Part shown: positions 1 to 6,605 of the stretch, one piece after another | Layout: every line of letters starts with the position of its first letter | Position numbering within the stretch: the first letter of the stretch is position 1 | Origin: Bacillota bacterium | Lineage (GTDB): Bacteria; Bacillota; Sulfobacillia; JAJZYS01; JAJYTV01 | Assembly: GCA_021792885.1 (NCBI GenBank) | Contig: JAJYTV010000030.1 | Location: forward strand, 1 to 10,711 | DNA: 10,711 nucleotides | Reading direction: 5' to 3' | Made by a program: the position numbers and the translations under genes | The notes under the pieces: model-generated | Told to the model about the DNA's origin: nothing | Seen by the model: only the letters and a program-made list of their open reading frames with translations | The model's database searches: none

Positions 1-160
1 AAGGAGGGGTGAAGTGGCCGTCGCAGAGCGGCCAGTGACGGCCGCAGCCCTGGGCGGAGCCGGTCTCTGTGACGAGGAAGCCGACCATCAGCACGACGAA
101 CATGACGATGTTCGTGATGCGCGCGAGCAGAAGCAGTCCCTTGGATGGGCGACTTTGCAT
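1..160 (-). CDS. ctaA: Heme A synthase, N-terminal fragment (runs off left edge)
   Basis: Only the first 53 codons are present; the gene continues beyond base 1. The start is ATG at 160, two bases after the stop of the DUF420 gene (TGA-CG-ATG), so translational coupling is likely and no strong Shine-Dalgarno is seen. The fragment has a short basic N-terminus, a first membrane helix at about residues 9-30, then the signature TETGSAQGCGRHWPLCDG at residues 31-48. The cysteine pair (Cys39 and Cys46) in the GCGxxWPLC motif is the conserved extracellular pair of Bacillus-type CtaA. Heme A synthase oxidises the C8 methyl of heme O to a formyl group, giving heme A for the aa3/caa3 oxidase. Its place after ctaB (heme O synthase) and the oxidase genes fits. 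The rest of the protein, including heme-ligand histidines, cannot be checked. Confidence 0.92.
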   Translation of the reverse strand, partial: MQSRPSKGLLLLARITNIVMFVVLMVGFLVTETGSAQGCGRHWPLCDGHFTPP

Positions 161-162
161 CG

Positions 163-615
163 TCAGTGCCCCAGGATGGCGCGGAAGAGGTTCGTGGTCG
201 GGCCGGACGGGAAGACGATGTAGAGCATCAGGAAGACGCCAAGCCCCATGGTGGCCGCGATGAACCAGGAGACGGCCGTCCACGGCGCGACCCGGCGGTG
301 CTTCGAGAAGTTCGAGCGCAGCGCGTAGGTCAGCGTGATGATGCCGAGCACGGCCGCGACGGTCGCGAGGATCGTGTGGATCTGCAGGAACGTGAGGTAG
401 GGGATGCGCCACGCCGCAGGGCCGCCGAAGCTCGTATCGCCGACAAGCAGCGTGTGCAGAACGTAGCTGATGAAGAAGGCCGCGGCAAGGTAGCTGCCCG
501 CCAGCATGAAGCGGCGGTGGACAGCGCGACGCCCCCGACGGATGTGATACCAGCCGAGGGCGACGCAGAGCGCACTGAGGATCATGAATGCCTCGTTCAA
601 ATATGCGAGCGGCAT
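163..615 (-). CDS. ctaM: DUF420 family membrane protein, CtaM/YozB-like oxidase maturation factor
   Basis: A 150-residue integral membrane protein with about four hydrophobic segments (roughly residues 8-22, 37-57, 74-97, 112-134). Histidines lie at or near the membrane ends (His24, His33, His54, His80, His106), as is typical of DUF420. The start ATG at 615 is fixed by GAGGAGGG seven bases upstream. The frame stays open far upstream through ctaB and ctaG in antisense codons, but that extension has no family sense. DUF420 proteins are linked to heme-copper oxidases in Bacillota, and the Staphylococcus aureus member CtaM is needed for an active aa3-type oxidase. Placement between ctaB and ctaA supports a role in heme delivery or oxidase maturation; the biochemical step is not known. 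The family call is firm; naming it CtaM is by family and context. Confidence 0.85.
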   Translation of the reverse strand: MPLAYLNEAFMILSALCVALGWYHIRRGRRAVHRRFMLAGSYLAAAFFISYVLHTLLVGDTSFGGPAAWRIPYLTFLQIHTILATVAAVLGIITLTYALRSNFSKHRRVAPWTAVSWFIAATMGLGVFLMLYIVFPSGPTTNLFRAILGH

Positions 616-662
616 GACGGGCCCTCCTCGGGGGATGTCCCAGAGCTTGTCAATCAGTATCG

Positions 663-1577
663 CTAGAACGCGCGCACGTTCAAGACCATGGCTGCGAACA
701 GCACGGTCAGGTACAGGAGCGAGTAGCCGAAGGTGCGGCGCGCGAGCTTCGTCTCCGGTGCGTGCTCGCGCAGGAGCACGGCGGTCATCGCCAGGAAGCC
801 GAGCGAGAGCACCAGTGCGACGCCGAGGTAGACTGTGCCGACGGTGCCGGTGAAGTAGAGCGCGACGGAGGCGAGGAGCAGCAGCGACGCGTAGGCGAGC
901 ATCTGCCACTTCGTGCTGCGCTCGCCGCGCACGACCGGCATCATCGGTACGCCGGCCCGGCGGTAGTCGTCCTGACGGTAGAGCGCGAGCGCCCAGAAGT
1001 GGGGCGGGGTCCACAGGAAGATGATCAGGAACATCAGCACCGCCGCAAGGCCGACCTGGCCGGTGACGGCCGCCCAGCCGATCAGCGGCGGGAAGGCGCC
1101 CGCGCCCCCGCCGATCACGATGTTCTGCGGCGTCGAGCGCTTCAGCCACATCGTGTAGACGAGCACGTAGTAGAGGAAACCGCCGAGGGCGAGCAGCGCC
1201 GTCAGGACATTGACGGTGAGCAGCAGCAGCACGAGCGACGCGGCCATCAGGCCGATGCCGATCGCGAGCGAGCGCGCGGCGGGGATCTTGCCCTGCGGCA
1301 CCGGCCGGTCGTTCGTGCGGGCCATCAGCACGTCGATGTCGCGGTCGTACCACATGTTCACGGCGTGCGCGCCGCCGGCCGAGAGGGCGAGTCCCACGAG
1401 CGTGTAGAGCGAGAGGAAGAAGGGCGGCAGGCCGTGCGCGGCGACGACCATCGCGCAGTAGGCGGTGATGACGAGCAGCAGAACGATCCGGGGCTTCGTG
1501 AGCTGCACGTAGTCGCCGAGACTGGCTGCTCCGGCGTGCGGGGACGCCTTCACTTCGATCGGCAGCGGATTGGCCAT
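663..1577 (-). CDS. ctaB: Protoheme IX farnesyltransferase (heme O synthase)
   Basis: A 304-residue UbiA-superfamily prenyltransferase, about the usual length for CtaB/CyoE. It adds a farnesyl group to protoheme to make heme O, the precursor of heme A. Visible signatures are the first aspartate-rich motif NMWYDRDID (Asn74, Asp78, Asp82) followed by MARTNDRPVPQGKI, the glycine-rich VIGGGAGAFPPLIGW segment, and the second loop LWTPPHFWALALYRQDDYRRAG with PMMPV after it. About nine membrane helices are apparent. The start ATG at 1577 follows the ctaG stop directly (TGAATG), with GGGAG just upstream inside ctaG, so the two genes are translationally coupled. It sits between the caa3 assembly gene and the DUF420/ctaA pair, so its product can pass straight to CtaA. 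Confidence 0.97.
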   Translation of the reverse strand: MANPLPIEVKASPHAGAASLGDYVQLTKPRIVLLLVITAYCAMVVAAHGLPPFFLSLYTLVGLALSAGGAHAVNMWYDRDIDVLMARTNDRPVPQGKIPAARSLAIGIGLMAASLVLLLLTVNVLTALLALGGFLYYVLVYTMWLKRSTPQNIVIGGGAGAFPPLIGWAAVTGQVGLAAVLMFLIIFLWTPPHFWALALYRQDDYRRAGVPMMPVVRGERSTKWQMLAYASLLLLASVALYFTGTVGTVYLGVALVLSLGFLAMTAVLLREHAPETKLARRTFGYSLLYLTVLFAAMVLNVRAF

Positions 1578-2483
1578 TCAGGACAACTCCCGTTCGAGAA
1601 TCGGATCGCGCTTGCCGGAGTCGCCCTGGCGCACGACGCGCACGGGCTCGGGCGAGTCCGAGGAGTACACGGCGAGCATGCTCTCGCGCTCGCGCAGCGC
1701 CTCCTTGTGGATCCAGTCGAAGAATATCACGCCTGCCGCAGTGCCGTAGGTAACGAGAACCCCAAGTTTCATGATTACTGCACCGAGCTGCTGGTCTGCG
1801 AGGGGCGAAAGCCCGAACAGGCGCGGCACATTCAGGTAGAACGAGTAGAGCGGCTTCGGGGCGAAGAGCACCACGGCGAAGACCGGCGTCATCAGGATGG
1901 CGTCGACGAAGAGGTAGACCATCTTGGCGGGCGCCGAGATCCGCGGCAGTTCCTGCGACGGTGCGATGATCGGCCACCACATGATGAGGCCGGTCACGAA
2001 GAGCACCGCGTGCTCGAAGAAATGCCACGCGCCGTTGTACAGGCCGAGGTCGTACAGGTAGGGGAAGTGGTAGACGGAGAAGGCGATGTTGAAGAGGAAG
2101 AGTGCGAGGATCGGGCGGGTCAAGAAGCCCACCGTGCGCCGGATGGCGCCCTGGCGGAAGAGGACCCGCCAGAAGCCGTCCGGCAGACCGAGCAGCAGAA
2201 GCGGTGGCACGGCCATGCCGATCAGGATGTGCTCGAGCATGTGGGCGCTGAAGAGGAAGTTGTCGGAGAGAGCGTCGAGCGGCGAGCCCACCGCGAGGTA
2301 CAAAAGCGCGATGCCCAAGAGGAAGTAGACCCGCTGCGCCGTCGTCGTCGGCGTGTAGCCGCGGCGTGCGACGCCTCGCGCTGCCCACAGGTAGAGTGCC
2401 GCGATCACGAGCGACGCGGCGATCAGCTCCGGGTGCCAGAGGGCCGCGAAGCCCATCCGAGCGAGTGGTGCGGGCACGGCCAT
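1578..2483 (-). CDS. ctaG: Cytochrome c oxidase assembly factor CtaG (caa3 type)
   Basis: A 301-residue polytopic membrane protein of the caa3_CtaG family (distinct from the proteobacterial Cox11 that shares the name). It is needed for formation of active caa3 oxidase in Bacillus, probably through copper insertion. The family hallmark is FSAHMLEHILIGMAVPPLLLLG with His81 and His85. Further conserved pieces are AVGSPLDALSDNFLF (residues 64-78), YHFPYLYD, and HFFEHAVLFVTGLIMWWPI. About seven helices are visible, followed by a charged, soluble C-terminal tail of roughly 30 residues. The start ATG at 2483 is preceded by a repeated GGAAGGAAGG ribosome site. It lies 63 bases downstream of ctaF across a strong hairpin, and its stop abuts the ctaB start. 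Confidence 0.95.
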   Translation of the reverse strand: MAVPAPLARMGFAALWHPELIAASLVIAALYLWAARGVARRGYTPTTTAQRVYFLLGIALLYLAVGSPLDALSDNFLFSAHMLEHILIGMAVPPLLLLGLPDGFWRVLFRQGAIRRTVGFLTRPILALFLFNIAFSVYHFPYLYDLGLYNGAWHFFEHAVLFVTGLIMWWPIIAPSQELPRISAPAKMVYLFVDAILMTPVFAVVLFAPKPLYSFYLNVPRLFGLSPLADQQLGAVIMKLGVLVTYGTAAGVIFFDWIHKEALRERESMLAVYSSDSPEPVRVVRQGDSGKRDPILERELS

Positions 2484-2500
2484 CCTTCCTTCCTTTCCGC

Positions 2501-2548
2501 AGAGGGCGGGGGCGGCACAGGCCGCCCCCGCATCAGTTGGCGCCCTCT
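2501..2548 (-). repeat. Strong hairpin with a competing outer stem between ctaF and ctaG
   Basis: A perfect 11-bp GC-only stem (2506-2516 with 2521-2531) closes a four-base loop. A second pair, AGAGGGCG (2501-2508) with CGCCCTCT (2541-2548), is also perfect and shares three bases with the inner stem, so the two partly compete or stack. The ctaF stop is inside the outer arm. No U-run follows on the minus strand and the ctaG ribosome site comes right after, so partial termination, mRNA processing or protection of the upstream messenger is more likely than full termination. Confidence 0.65.
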
Positions 2549-2861
2549 ATGCCCATTGCTGGATCAGGATCATCAGCGCGGTCGCGAAGAGGATCGCGAT
2601 GGACGCGCCGCTGAGGAAGAAGGCGGTGTAGGCGCGTCGGCTGCCGCGCAGGTGCATGAAGAGAAACGCCTGCATGGCGACCTGGATGATCGCCATGACG
2701 CCGATGACCGGCAGCAGGATCGCGGTCGCGACGTGGATGTCGACGAGGAACACGGCGGCGAGCGTCAGGACCAGCATCGTGACCCCGATGCCCACGTACA
2801 GGGCGGTGTGCGAGGGGACGGCCTGCTGCTCTTGAACCTCTGTCGGTGCGTGTGTGCTCAT
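2547..2861 (-). CDS. ctaF: Cytochrome c oxidase subunit IV (caa3 type)
   Basis: A 104-residue protein with a soluble N-terminus (about 25 residues) and three membrane helices (roughly 27-47, 51-71, 79-101), the layout of the bacterial COX4/CtaF family. The motif IQVAMQAFLFMHLRGSRRA is typical, as is the position right after subunit III. This small subunit packs on the oxidase core and helps its stability. The start chosen is ATG at 2861, one base after the ctaE stop, with AAGGTGGG about seven bases upstream inside the end of ctaE. A longer frame starting at 2882 would place seven residues inside the ctaE end and is less likely. The stop codon lies in the outer arm of the ctaF-ctaG hairpin region. 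Confidence 0.93.
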   Translation of the reverse strand: MSTHAPTEVQEQQAVPSHTALYVGIGVTMLVLTLAAVFLVDIHVATAILLPVIGVMAIIQVAMQAFLFMHLRGSRRAYTAFFLSGASIAILFATALMILIQQWA

Positions 2862-2862
2862 G

Positions 2863-3480
2863 TTAACCCACCTTCCCGCCAAGGTACACGAGGGTGAAGA
2901 TGACGACCCAGACGACGTCGACGAAGTGCCAGTAGAGGCTCGCGATGAACACCTTCGAGGTGCGCTCCTCGTTGATGCCGTGCTTCAGCGACTGGAAGAG
3001 CAGAAGCAGGATCCAGAAGACGCCGAACAGCACGTGCAGTCCGTGGAAGCCGGTGAGGGTGAAGAACGCCGAGCCGAAGGCGCTCGAGTGGAGCGTGAGC
3101 CCCTTGTTGTAGAACGTGAAGAACTCGTAGCCCTGGAACTCGAGGAAGAAGAGCCCGAGGAGCGCCGTGACCCAGAGCCAGATCTGCATGCCGCGCACGT
3201 CCCTGCGCTGCATCGCCTGGACGCCGAGCACGACCGTGAGGCTGCTTGTGAGCAGGATCAGCGTGGCGACCGTGGTGAGCGGCAGGTCGAAGATGCTCTG
3301 GGAGGTCGGCCCGTGCAGAGTCGACCCGTGCAGGCCGAGGTAGGTGCCGATCAGCGAGGCGAAGAAGGCGCACTCCCCGGCGAGGAAGATCCACAGGCCG
3401 AGGATCCGGTTGTCCTTCGGCAGCCCGATCTCCGCCTGGGTGGCGTGGGCCTGCTGCGCGACGACGTCGGTCGTGCTCAC
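2863..3480 (-). CDS. ctaE: Cytochrome c oxidase subunit III
   Basis: A 205-residue COX3-family protein with five membrane helices, the usual size for Bacillus-type CtaE. Visible features are the helix with LWIFLAGECAFFASLIGTYL including the conserved glutamate (Glu36), the TLILLTSSLTVVLGVQAM helix, and the C-terminal GFHGLHVLFGVFWILLLL and YWHFVDVVWVVIFTLVYL segments. The start is a GTG whose GTGA overlaps the ctaD stop by four bases. A perfect GGGAGGTGA (3487-3495, minus strand) lies six bases upstream, so this start is firm. Subunit III stabilises the catalytic core and D-channel proton uptake. Tight overlap with ctaD and ctaF implies stoichiometric translation. Confidence 0.97.
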   Translation of the reverse strand: MSTTDVVAQQAHATQAEIGLPKDNRILGLWIFLAGECAFFASLIGTYLGLHGSTLHGPTSQSIFDLPLTTVATLILLTSSLTVVLGVQAMQRRDVRGMQIWLWVTALLGLFFLEFQGYEFFTFYNKGLTLHSSAFGSAFFTLTGFHGLHVLFGVFWILLLLFQSLKHGINEERTSKVFIASLYWHFVDVVWVVIFTLVYLGGKVG

Positions 3481-5336
3481 TGCGCCTCACCTCCCATGTG
3501 CGGCGTGACGTGGAAGCCGTGGTCCTCGGCGACGAGCGCGCGGCCGATCTGCCAGAACGTCGCGAGGAGGAAGAAGCCTCCGATGATCGCCGAGTGCAGG
3601 ACGGCGCCGTAGCCCGCGAGGACGAGGGTGAAGGCGATGCCGATCGGCGCCAGCGAAGGCGACGGCATGTGGATCGGGCCCGCCGGTTCGGCCGGCTGCA
3701 TCTGGCCGCTGCCTTCGCGCTTCTCGAGCCAGAAGGGATCGCGCCCGCGGACGAGCGGGGTCTGCGCGAAGTTGTACTCCGGTGCCGGGGAGGAGGTGGC
3801 CCATTCGAGTGAACGGCCGTCCCACGGGTCCGCCGGTGCGTCCGGCTTGCGCGCGAAGGTGATGATCAGGTTGTAGAGGAGGAACAGCATGCCGACGAGG
3901 AGGATGAACGCCCCGATCGTCGAGATCTGGTTCCAGATCGTCCAGCCGTAGCCCGCGGAGTACGTCGCGATGCGGCGCGGCATTCCCTCGAGCCCGACGA
4001 TGTGCATCGGGAAGAACGTGACGTTGAACCCGATGAACACGAGCCAGAAGTTGATCTTGCCCAGGGTCTCGTTGAGCTGGCGGCCCCAGATCTTCGGGAA
4101 CCAGTAGTAGAGTCCGGCGAGCGCCCCCATCAGGGTGCCGCCGAACAGCACGTAGTGGAAGTGCGCAACGACGAAGTAGCTGTCGTTGTACTGCAGGTCC
4201 GCGGGCGCCATCGCGAGCATGACGCCGCTGACGCCGCCGATCACGAACAGGGGGATGAAGCTCAGGGCGTACATCATCGCTGTCTTGAAGTGAATCTTGC
4301 CGCCCCAGAGCGTCGCGAGCCAGTTGAAGATCTTGATGCCTGTCGGCACCGCGATCAGCATCGACGTGATGGCGAAGATCGAGTTCACGACCGGGCCGAG
4401 GCCGTCGGCGAACATGTGGTGCGTCCAGACCATGAAGGAGAGGAACGCGATCACCGAGAGCGCCATCGCCATCGACTCGTACCCGAACAGCGGCTTCTTC
4501 GCGAAGACCGGCACGATCTCGGAGATGATGCCGAAGGCCGGCAGGATGACGATGTACACCTCCGGGTGGCCGAAGATCCAGAAGAGGTTCTGCCACAAGA
4601 GGGCGTTGCCGCCGCCTGCGATGTTGAAGAAGTTCGCGCCGAACAAGCGGTCGAACATCTGTAGGATCAGGTTCACGGTGATCGGCGGGAAGGCGAACAG
4701 GACGAGCAGCATGGTGATCATCGCCGACCAGGTGAAGAGCGGCATGCGCAGAAGCCGCATGCCCGGCGCGCGCATGTTGAGGATGGTGACGAGGAAGTTG
4801 ATGGCGGTCATCAGGGTACCGATGCCGCTGATCTGCAGGCCGATGTCGTAGAAGTCGATCCCGACGCCGGGGCTGAACTTCGCACCGGAGAGGGGGACGT
4901 AGTTGAACCAGCCGGCGTCCGGCATCGAACCGAAGAAGAAGCTCGAGTAGAGGAACAGTCCGCCGAACACGAACAGCCAGAGCGAGAGGGCGTTCATGCG
5001 CGGGAAGGCGACGTCGCGCGCGCCGATCTGCAACGGCACGATCGCGTTGATGAAGCCGATCAGGATCGGCATCGCCACGAGGAAGATCATCGTGACGCCG
5101 TGCATCGTGAACAGCTGGTTGAACGTCTCCGCCGAGACGACGTGGTTGTTCGGCTGCCACAGCTGCACGCGGACGACGAGCGCCTCGAACCCACCGAAGG
5201 CCATGAAGAAGAGGGCACTCAGGATGTACATGATGCCGATCCGCTTGTGGTCGACGGTCGCGAGCCACGACCAGATGCCGGTGTAGGTGCGGCTCTCGTG
5301 GTGCACGCCCGCGAGCCGCTCGGAGATTGCCGCCAT
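3477..5336 (-). CDS. ctaD: Cytochrome c oxidase subunit I (A1-type heme-copper oxidase)
   Basis: A 619-residue catalytic subunit, close in length to Bacillus CtaD. It reduces O2 to water at a heme a3-CuB centre and pumps protons. Key residues seen: the low-spin heme ligand His79 (TMHG), the D-channel Asp108 (ARDVAFPRMN), FGHPEVYI with the CuB ligand His257, proton-donor Glu259 and cross-linkable Tyr261, CuB ligands His306/His307 (WTHHMF), the K-channel Lys335 (PTGIKIFNW), and heme ligands His392/His394 (AHFHYVLFGG). GHPEVY places it in the A1 class. The C-terminus has an extra soluble stretch and two added helices beyond the twelve core helices, as in caa3 enzymes. The start ATG at 5336 follows AGGAGGAGGA by a few bases. 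It lies 19 bases after ctaC and overlaps ctaE by four. Confidence 0.98.
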   Translation of the reverse strand: MAAISERLAGVHHESRTYTGIWSWLATVDHKRIGIMYILSALFFMAFGGFEALVVRVQLWQPNNHVVSAETFNQLFTMHGVTMIFLVAMPILIGFINAIVPLQIGARDVAFPRMNALSLWLFVFGGLFLYSSFFFGSMPDAGWFNYVPLSGAKFSPGVGIDFYDIGLQISGIGTLMTAINFLVTILNMRAPGMRLLRMPLFTWSAMITMLLVLFAFPPITVNLILQMFDRLFGANFFNIAGGGNALLWQNLFWIFGHPEVYIVILPAFGIISEIVPVFAKKPLFGYESMAMALSVIAFLSFMVWTHHMFADGLGPVVNSIFAITSMLIAVPTGIKIFNWLATLWGGKIHFKTAMMYALSFIPLFVIGGVSGVMLAMAPADLQYNDSYFVVAHFHYVLFGGTLMGALAGLYYWFPKIWGRQLNETLGKINFWLVFIGFNVTFFPMHIVGLEGMPRRIATYSAGYGWTIWNQISTIGAFILLVGMLFLLYNLIITFARKPDAPADPWDGRSLEWATSSPAPEYNFAQTPLVRGRDPFWLEKREGSGQMQPAEPAGPIHMPSPSLAPIGIAFTLVLAGYGAVLHSAIIGGFFLLATFWQIGRALVAEDHGFHVTPHMGGEAQ

Positions 5337-5355
5337 ACGTTCCTCCTCCTCGCGC

Positions 5356-6360
5356 CTACTTGAGGGTTTCCAGGAAGGCTACGAGCGATTGGATCTGCGT
5401 CTGGGAGAGGTGCAGGTTCGGCATCAGCGCGCCGGGCTTGACGCCGGGCGGGTCGTGGAGCCACTTCGCGAGGTTCGCCGGCGTGTTCGTCAGCGTGCCG
5501 GCGGCGATCGTCGGCCGGGTCATGAGTGCGGTCAGGTTCGGTCCGATCTTGCCGTTGAAGGTCGTGCCGCCGATCGTGTGGCAGGTGGCGCAATCTTGCG
5601 AGAAGAGCTGCATGCCGGCTTCCTGGGCAGGAGTCGTGACACTCACCTTGGGGTGCTGCATCGACTGGACCCACGCCGCGTAGGCGGCCTGGGTCTGGAC
5701 GACGACGGAGAACTTCATGTACGCGTGGCCGGCTCCGCACAGCTGCGCGCACTGGCCGTAGAACGTGCCCGTCTGGTTCGATTCGAGCCACAGGTGGTTC
5801 ACGCGGCCCGGGATCAGGTCGGTCTTGCCGCCGAGCCTCGGCACCCAGAAGGAGTGGATCACGTCGGCGGACGTCAGCACGAAGTCAACCTTCGTGTTCA
5901 CGGGGATGTGCACCACGTTGGCCGTCGTGACCTGGCTGCCGGGATAGTCGAACTCCCACCAGAACTGGTGGCCGACCACATCGACCTTCATCGCGTTCGG
6001 CGGCGTGTCGCCAAACGCGTAGGCGTAGTGGACGGTCGGAATCGCGAGGAAGACCAGCAGGATGATCGGGATGATCGTCCATGCGATCTCCAGCGTCGTG
6101 TTGCCGTGCACCTGCTTCGGAAGCGTCGCGTCGCCCTTGCGGGCCCTGAAGCGGATCAGGGAATAAAGGAAGACAGCGGCCACGATGACAAAGATTCCGG
6201 TCATGATCGCGAGAGATTCCCAGAACATGCCGAGCTGCGCGCGGGCCACGGGGCCGACTGGCGCCAGAGCGGACTGCTTGGTTGCACCGCAGCCGCTGAG
6301 GAGTACCGCCGCGCCGACCGCGAGGAGAGGGAATGAAACCCGAAAACCGCGCTGCTTCAA
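5356..6360 (-). CDS. ctaC: Cytochrome c oxidase subunit II with fused cytochrome c (caa3 type)
   Basis: With the TTG start at 6360 this is a 334-residue lipoprotein. A signal segment ends in LLSGC (lipobox Cys24), followed by two membrane helices (about 45-68 and 92-112) and QFWWEFDYPG (132-141). The CuA site has His169, then GQCAQLCGAGHAYM giving Cys204, Cys208, His212 and Met215. A C-terminal cytochrome c domain has CATCH (257-261) and a likely axial Met313 (GALMPN). It receives electrons and passes them to subunit I outside the membrane. TTG is preferred because GGAGG lies ten bases upstream and it gives a normal signal peptide. In-frame ATGs at 6399 and 6486 would add 13 or 42 residues before the signal; 6399 lacks a ribosome site and 6486 sits almost on the predicted transcript start. 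In the CuA motif a Gln replaces the usual Glu (Gln206). Confidence 0.96.
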   Translation of the reverse strand: MKQRGFRVSFPLLAVGAAVLLSGCGATKQSALAPVGPVARAQLGMFWESLAIMTGIFVIVAAVFLYSLIRFRARKGDATLPKQVHGNTTLEIAWTIIPIILLVFLAIPTVHYAYAFGDTPPNAMKVDVVGHQFWWEFDYPGSQVTTANVVHIPVNTKVDFVLTSADVIHSFWVPRLGGKTDLIPGRVNHLWLESNQTGTFYGQCAQLCGAGHAYMKFSVVVQTQAAYAAWVQSMQHPKVSVTTPAQEAGMQLFSQDCATCHTIGGTTFNGKIGPNLTALMTRPTIAAGTLTNTPANLAKWLHDPPGVKPGALMPNLHLSQTQIQSLVAFLETLK

Positions 6361-6370
6361 AGATCCCCGC

Positions 6371-6375
6371 CCTCC
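6371..6375 (-). promoter_or_regulatory. Ribosome binding site deciding the TTG start of ctaC
   Basis: On the minus strand GGAGGGCGGGG precedes TTG, with the GGAGG core ten bases from the start codon. The frame is open upstream for more than 300 bases, so this site and the position of the signal peptide are what choose the start. The upstream in-frame ATG at 6399 has no purine-rich site. Confidence 0.6.
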
Positions 6376-6425
6376 GATCTTCTCTTCAGGTGGCGTCATC
6401 TGCAGGGTGCCAGCCGGGACGCTCA

Positions 6426-6450
6426 CGCGGAGCCTCAACGAGGCTCCGTG
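6426..6450 (-). promoter_or_regulatory. Hairpin in the leader of the oxidase operon
   Basis: An 11-bp stem (nine Watson-Crick pairs CGGAGCCTC/GAGGCTCCG, then one G-U and one C-G pair) with a three-base loop. It would lie in the 5' untranslated leader of ctaC if transcription starts near 6492. There is no run of U after it on the minus strand, so it looks like a leader structure or attenuation element rather than a plain terminator. Confidence 0.55.
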
Positions 6451-6473
6451 CCGCCGGTCCATATGGCCATGGC

Positions 6474-6489
6474 CAAATGGCGCCATTTG
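6474..6489. repeat. 16-bp perfect palindrome
   Basis: CAAATGGCGCCATTTG is a perfect palindrome just downstream of the predicted transcript start of the oxidase operon. An overlapping 12-bp palindrome TGGCCATGGCCA sits next to it (6464-6475). The position fits an operator or a leader hairpin; the binding partner is unknown. Confidence 0.6.
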
Positions 6490-6498
6490 TTCCTCGCA

Positions 6499-6527
6499 AG
6501 GATACCGAAAAAGTGCCGGATTGCCAA
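6499..6527 (-). promoter_or_regulatory. Sigma-A-like promoter of the oxidase operon
   Basis: Read on the minus strand, TTGGCA (6527-6522) and TATCCT (6504-6499) are separated by exactly 17 bases. The expected transcript start is near 6492, giving a leader of about 130 bases before ctaC that contains the 16-bp palindrome, the left dyad arm and a hairpin. The match to the consensus is good but not perfect, and it is the best candidate in the region. Confidence 0.55.
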
Positions 6528-6569
6528 GTGAAAGGGTCACCAGCACTGTACAAATGGAGGAAGTTAAGC

Positions 6570-6605
6570 ATGGGCCATATGGACCAACGCGAAGGCCCGG
6601 CGTGA
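6570..6605 (+). CDS. Candidate 11-residue leader peptide
   Basis: A tiny ORF encoding MGHMDQREGPA. A GGAGG ribosome site (6556-6560) lies nine bases before the ATG, better than chance placement and stronger than many full genes have. The TGA stop starts at the first loop base of the 14-bp hairpin that follows (6589-6623), and the next gene begins at 6672. This is the layout of leader-peptide attenuation, where ribosome progress decides whether the hairpin forms. The peptide has no run of one amino acid that would name an effector. Its codons 2-5 are the right arm of the regional inverted repeat, so the ORF may instead be a by-product of an operator. Function is unknown. Confidence 0.4.
   Translation: MGHMDQREGPA

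Larger units (their letters stand above)
6456..6585. repeat. Interrupted 130-bp dyad with nested inverted repeats
   Basis: The outer arms GGTCCATATGGCC (6456-6468) and GGCCATATGGACC (6573-6585) are a perfect 13-bp inverted pair. Inner arms CCATTTGT (6483-6490) and ACAAATGG (6550-6557) form a second perfect 8-bp pair. The centres of the two pairs fall at 6520.5 and 6520, so they belong to one diverged inverted duplication. Each outer arm also contains the palindrome CCATATGG; the two cores are 116 bp apart, close to a whole number (11) of helical turns. This suggests paired operator sites for both divergent genes. No direct repeat flanks the ends, so a transposed element is not supported. Confidence 0.7.

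Noticed and set aside
163..2388. A 741-codon minus-strand open frame spanning ctaG, ctaB and the DUF420 gene
   Set aside because: Only its last 150 codons (from 615) are a real protein. The rest is Arg/Ala/Pro-rich out-of-frame reading of two well-recognised genes, a GC-bias artefact.
762..2897. A 711-codon plus-strand open frame
   Set aside because: It is the antisense of ctaB, ctaG and ctaF, with low-complexity Glu/Arg/Asp composition and no family features.
3487..5268. A long minus-strand frame overlapping ctaD
   Set aside because: It is a shifted reading of ctaD, which has every catalytic residue of subunit I.
6361..6486. Extended N-terminus for ctaC from ATG 6486 or 6399
   Set aside because: The extension would lie before a normal lipoprotein signal peptide. 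ATG 6399 lacks a ribosome site, and ATG 6486 is only about six bases from the predicted transcript start. It cannot be fully excluded because the frame is open.
6456..6585. The 130-bp dyad as a miniature transposable element
   Set aside because: The 13-bp terminal inverted repeats and size would fit, but no target-site duplication flanks it, and it holds the promoter and inner symmetric repeats.
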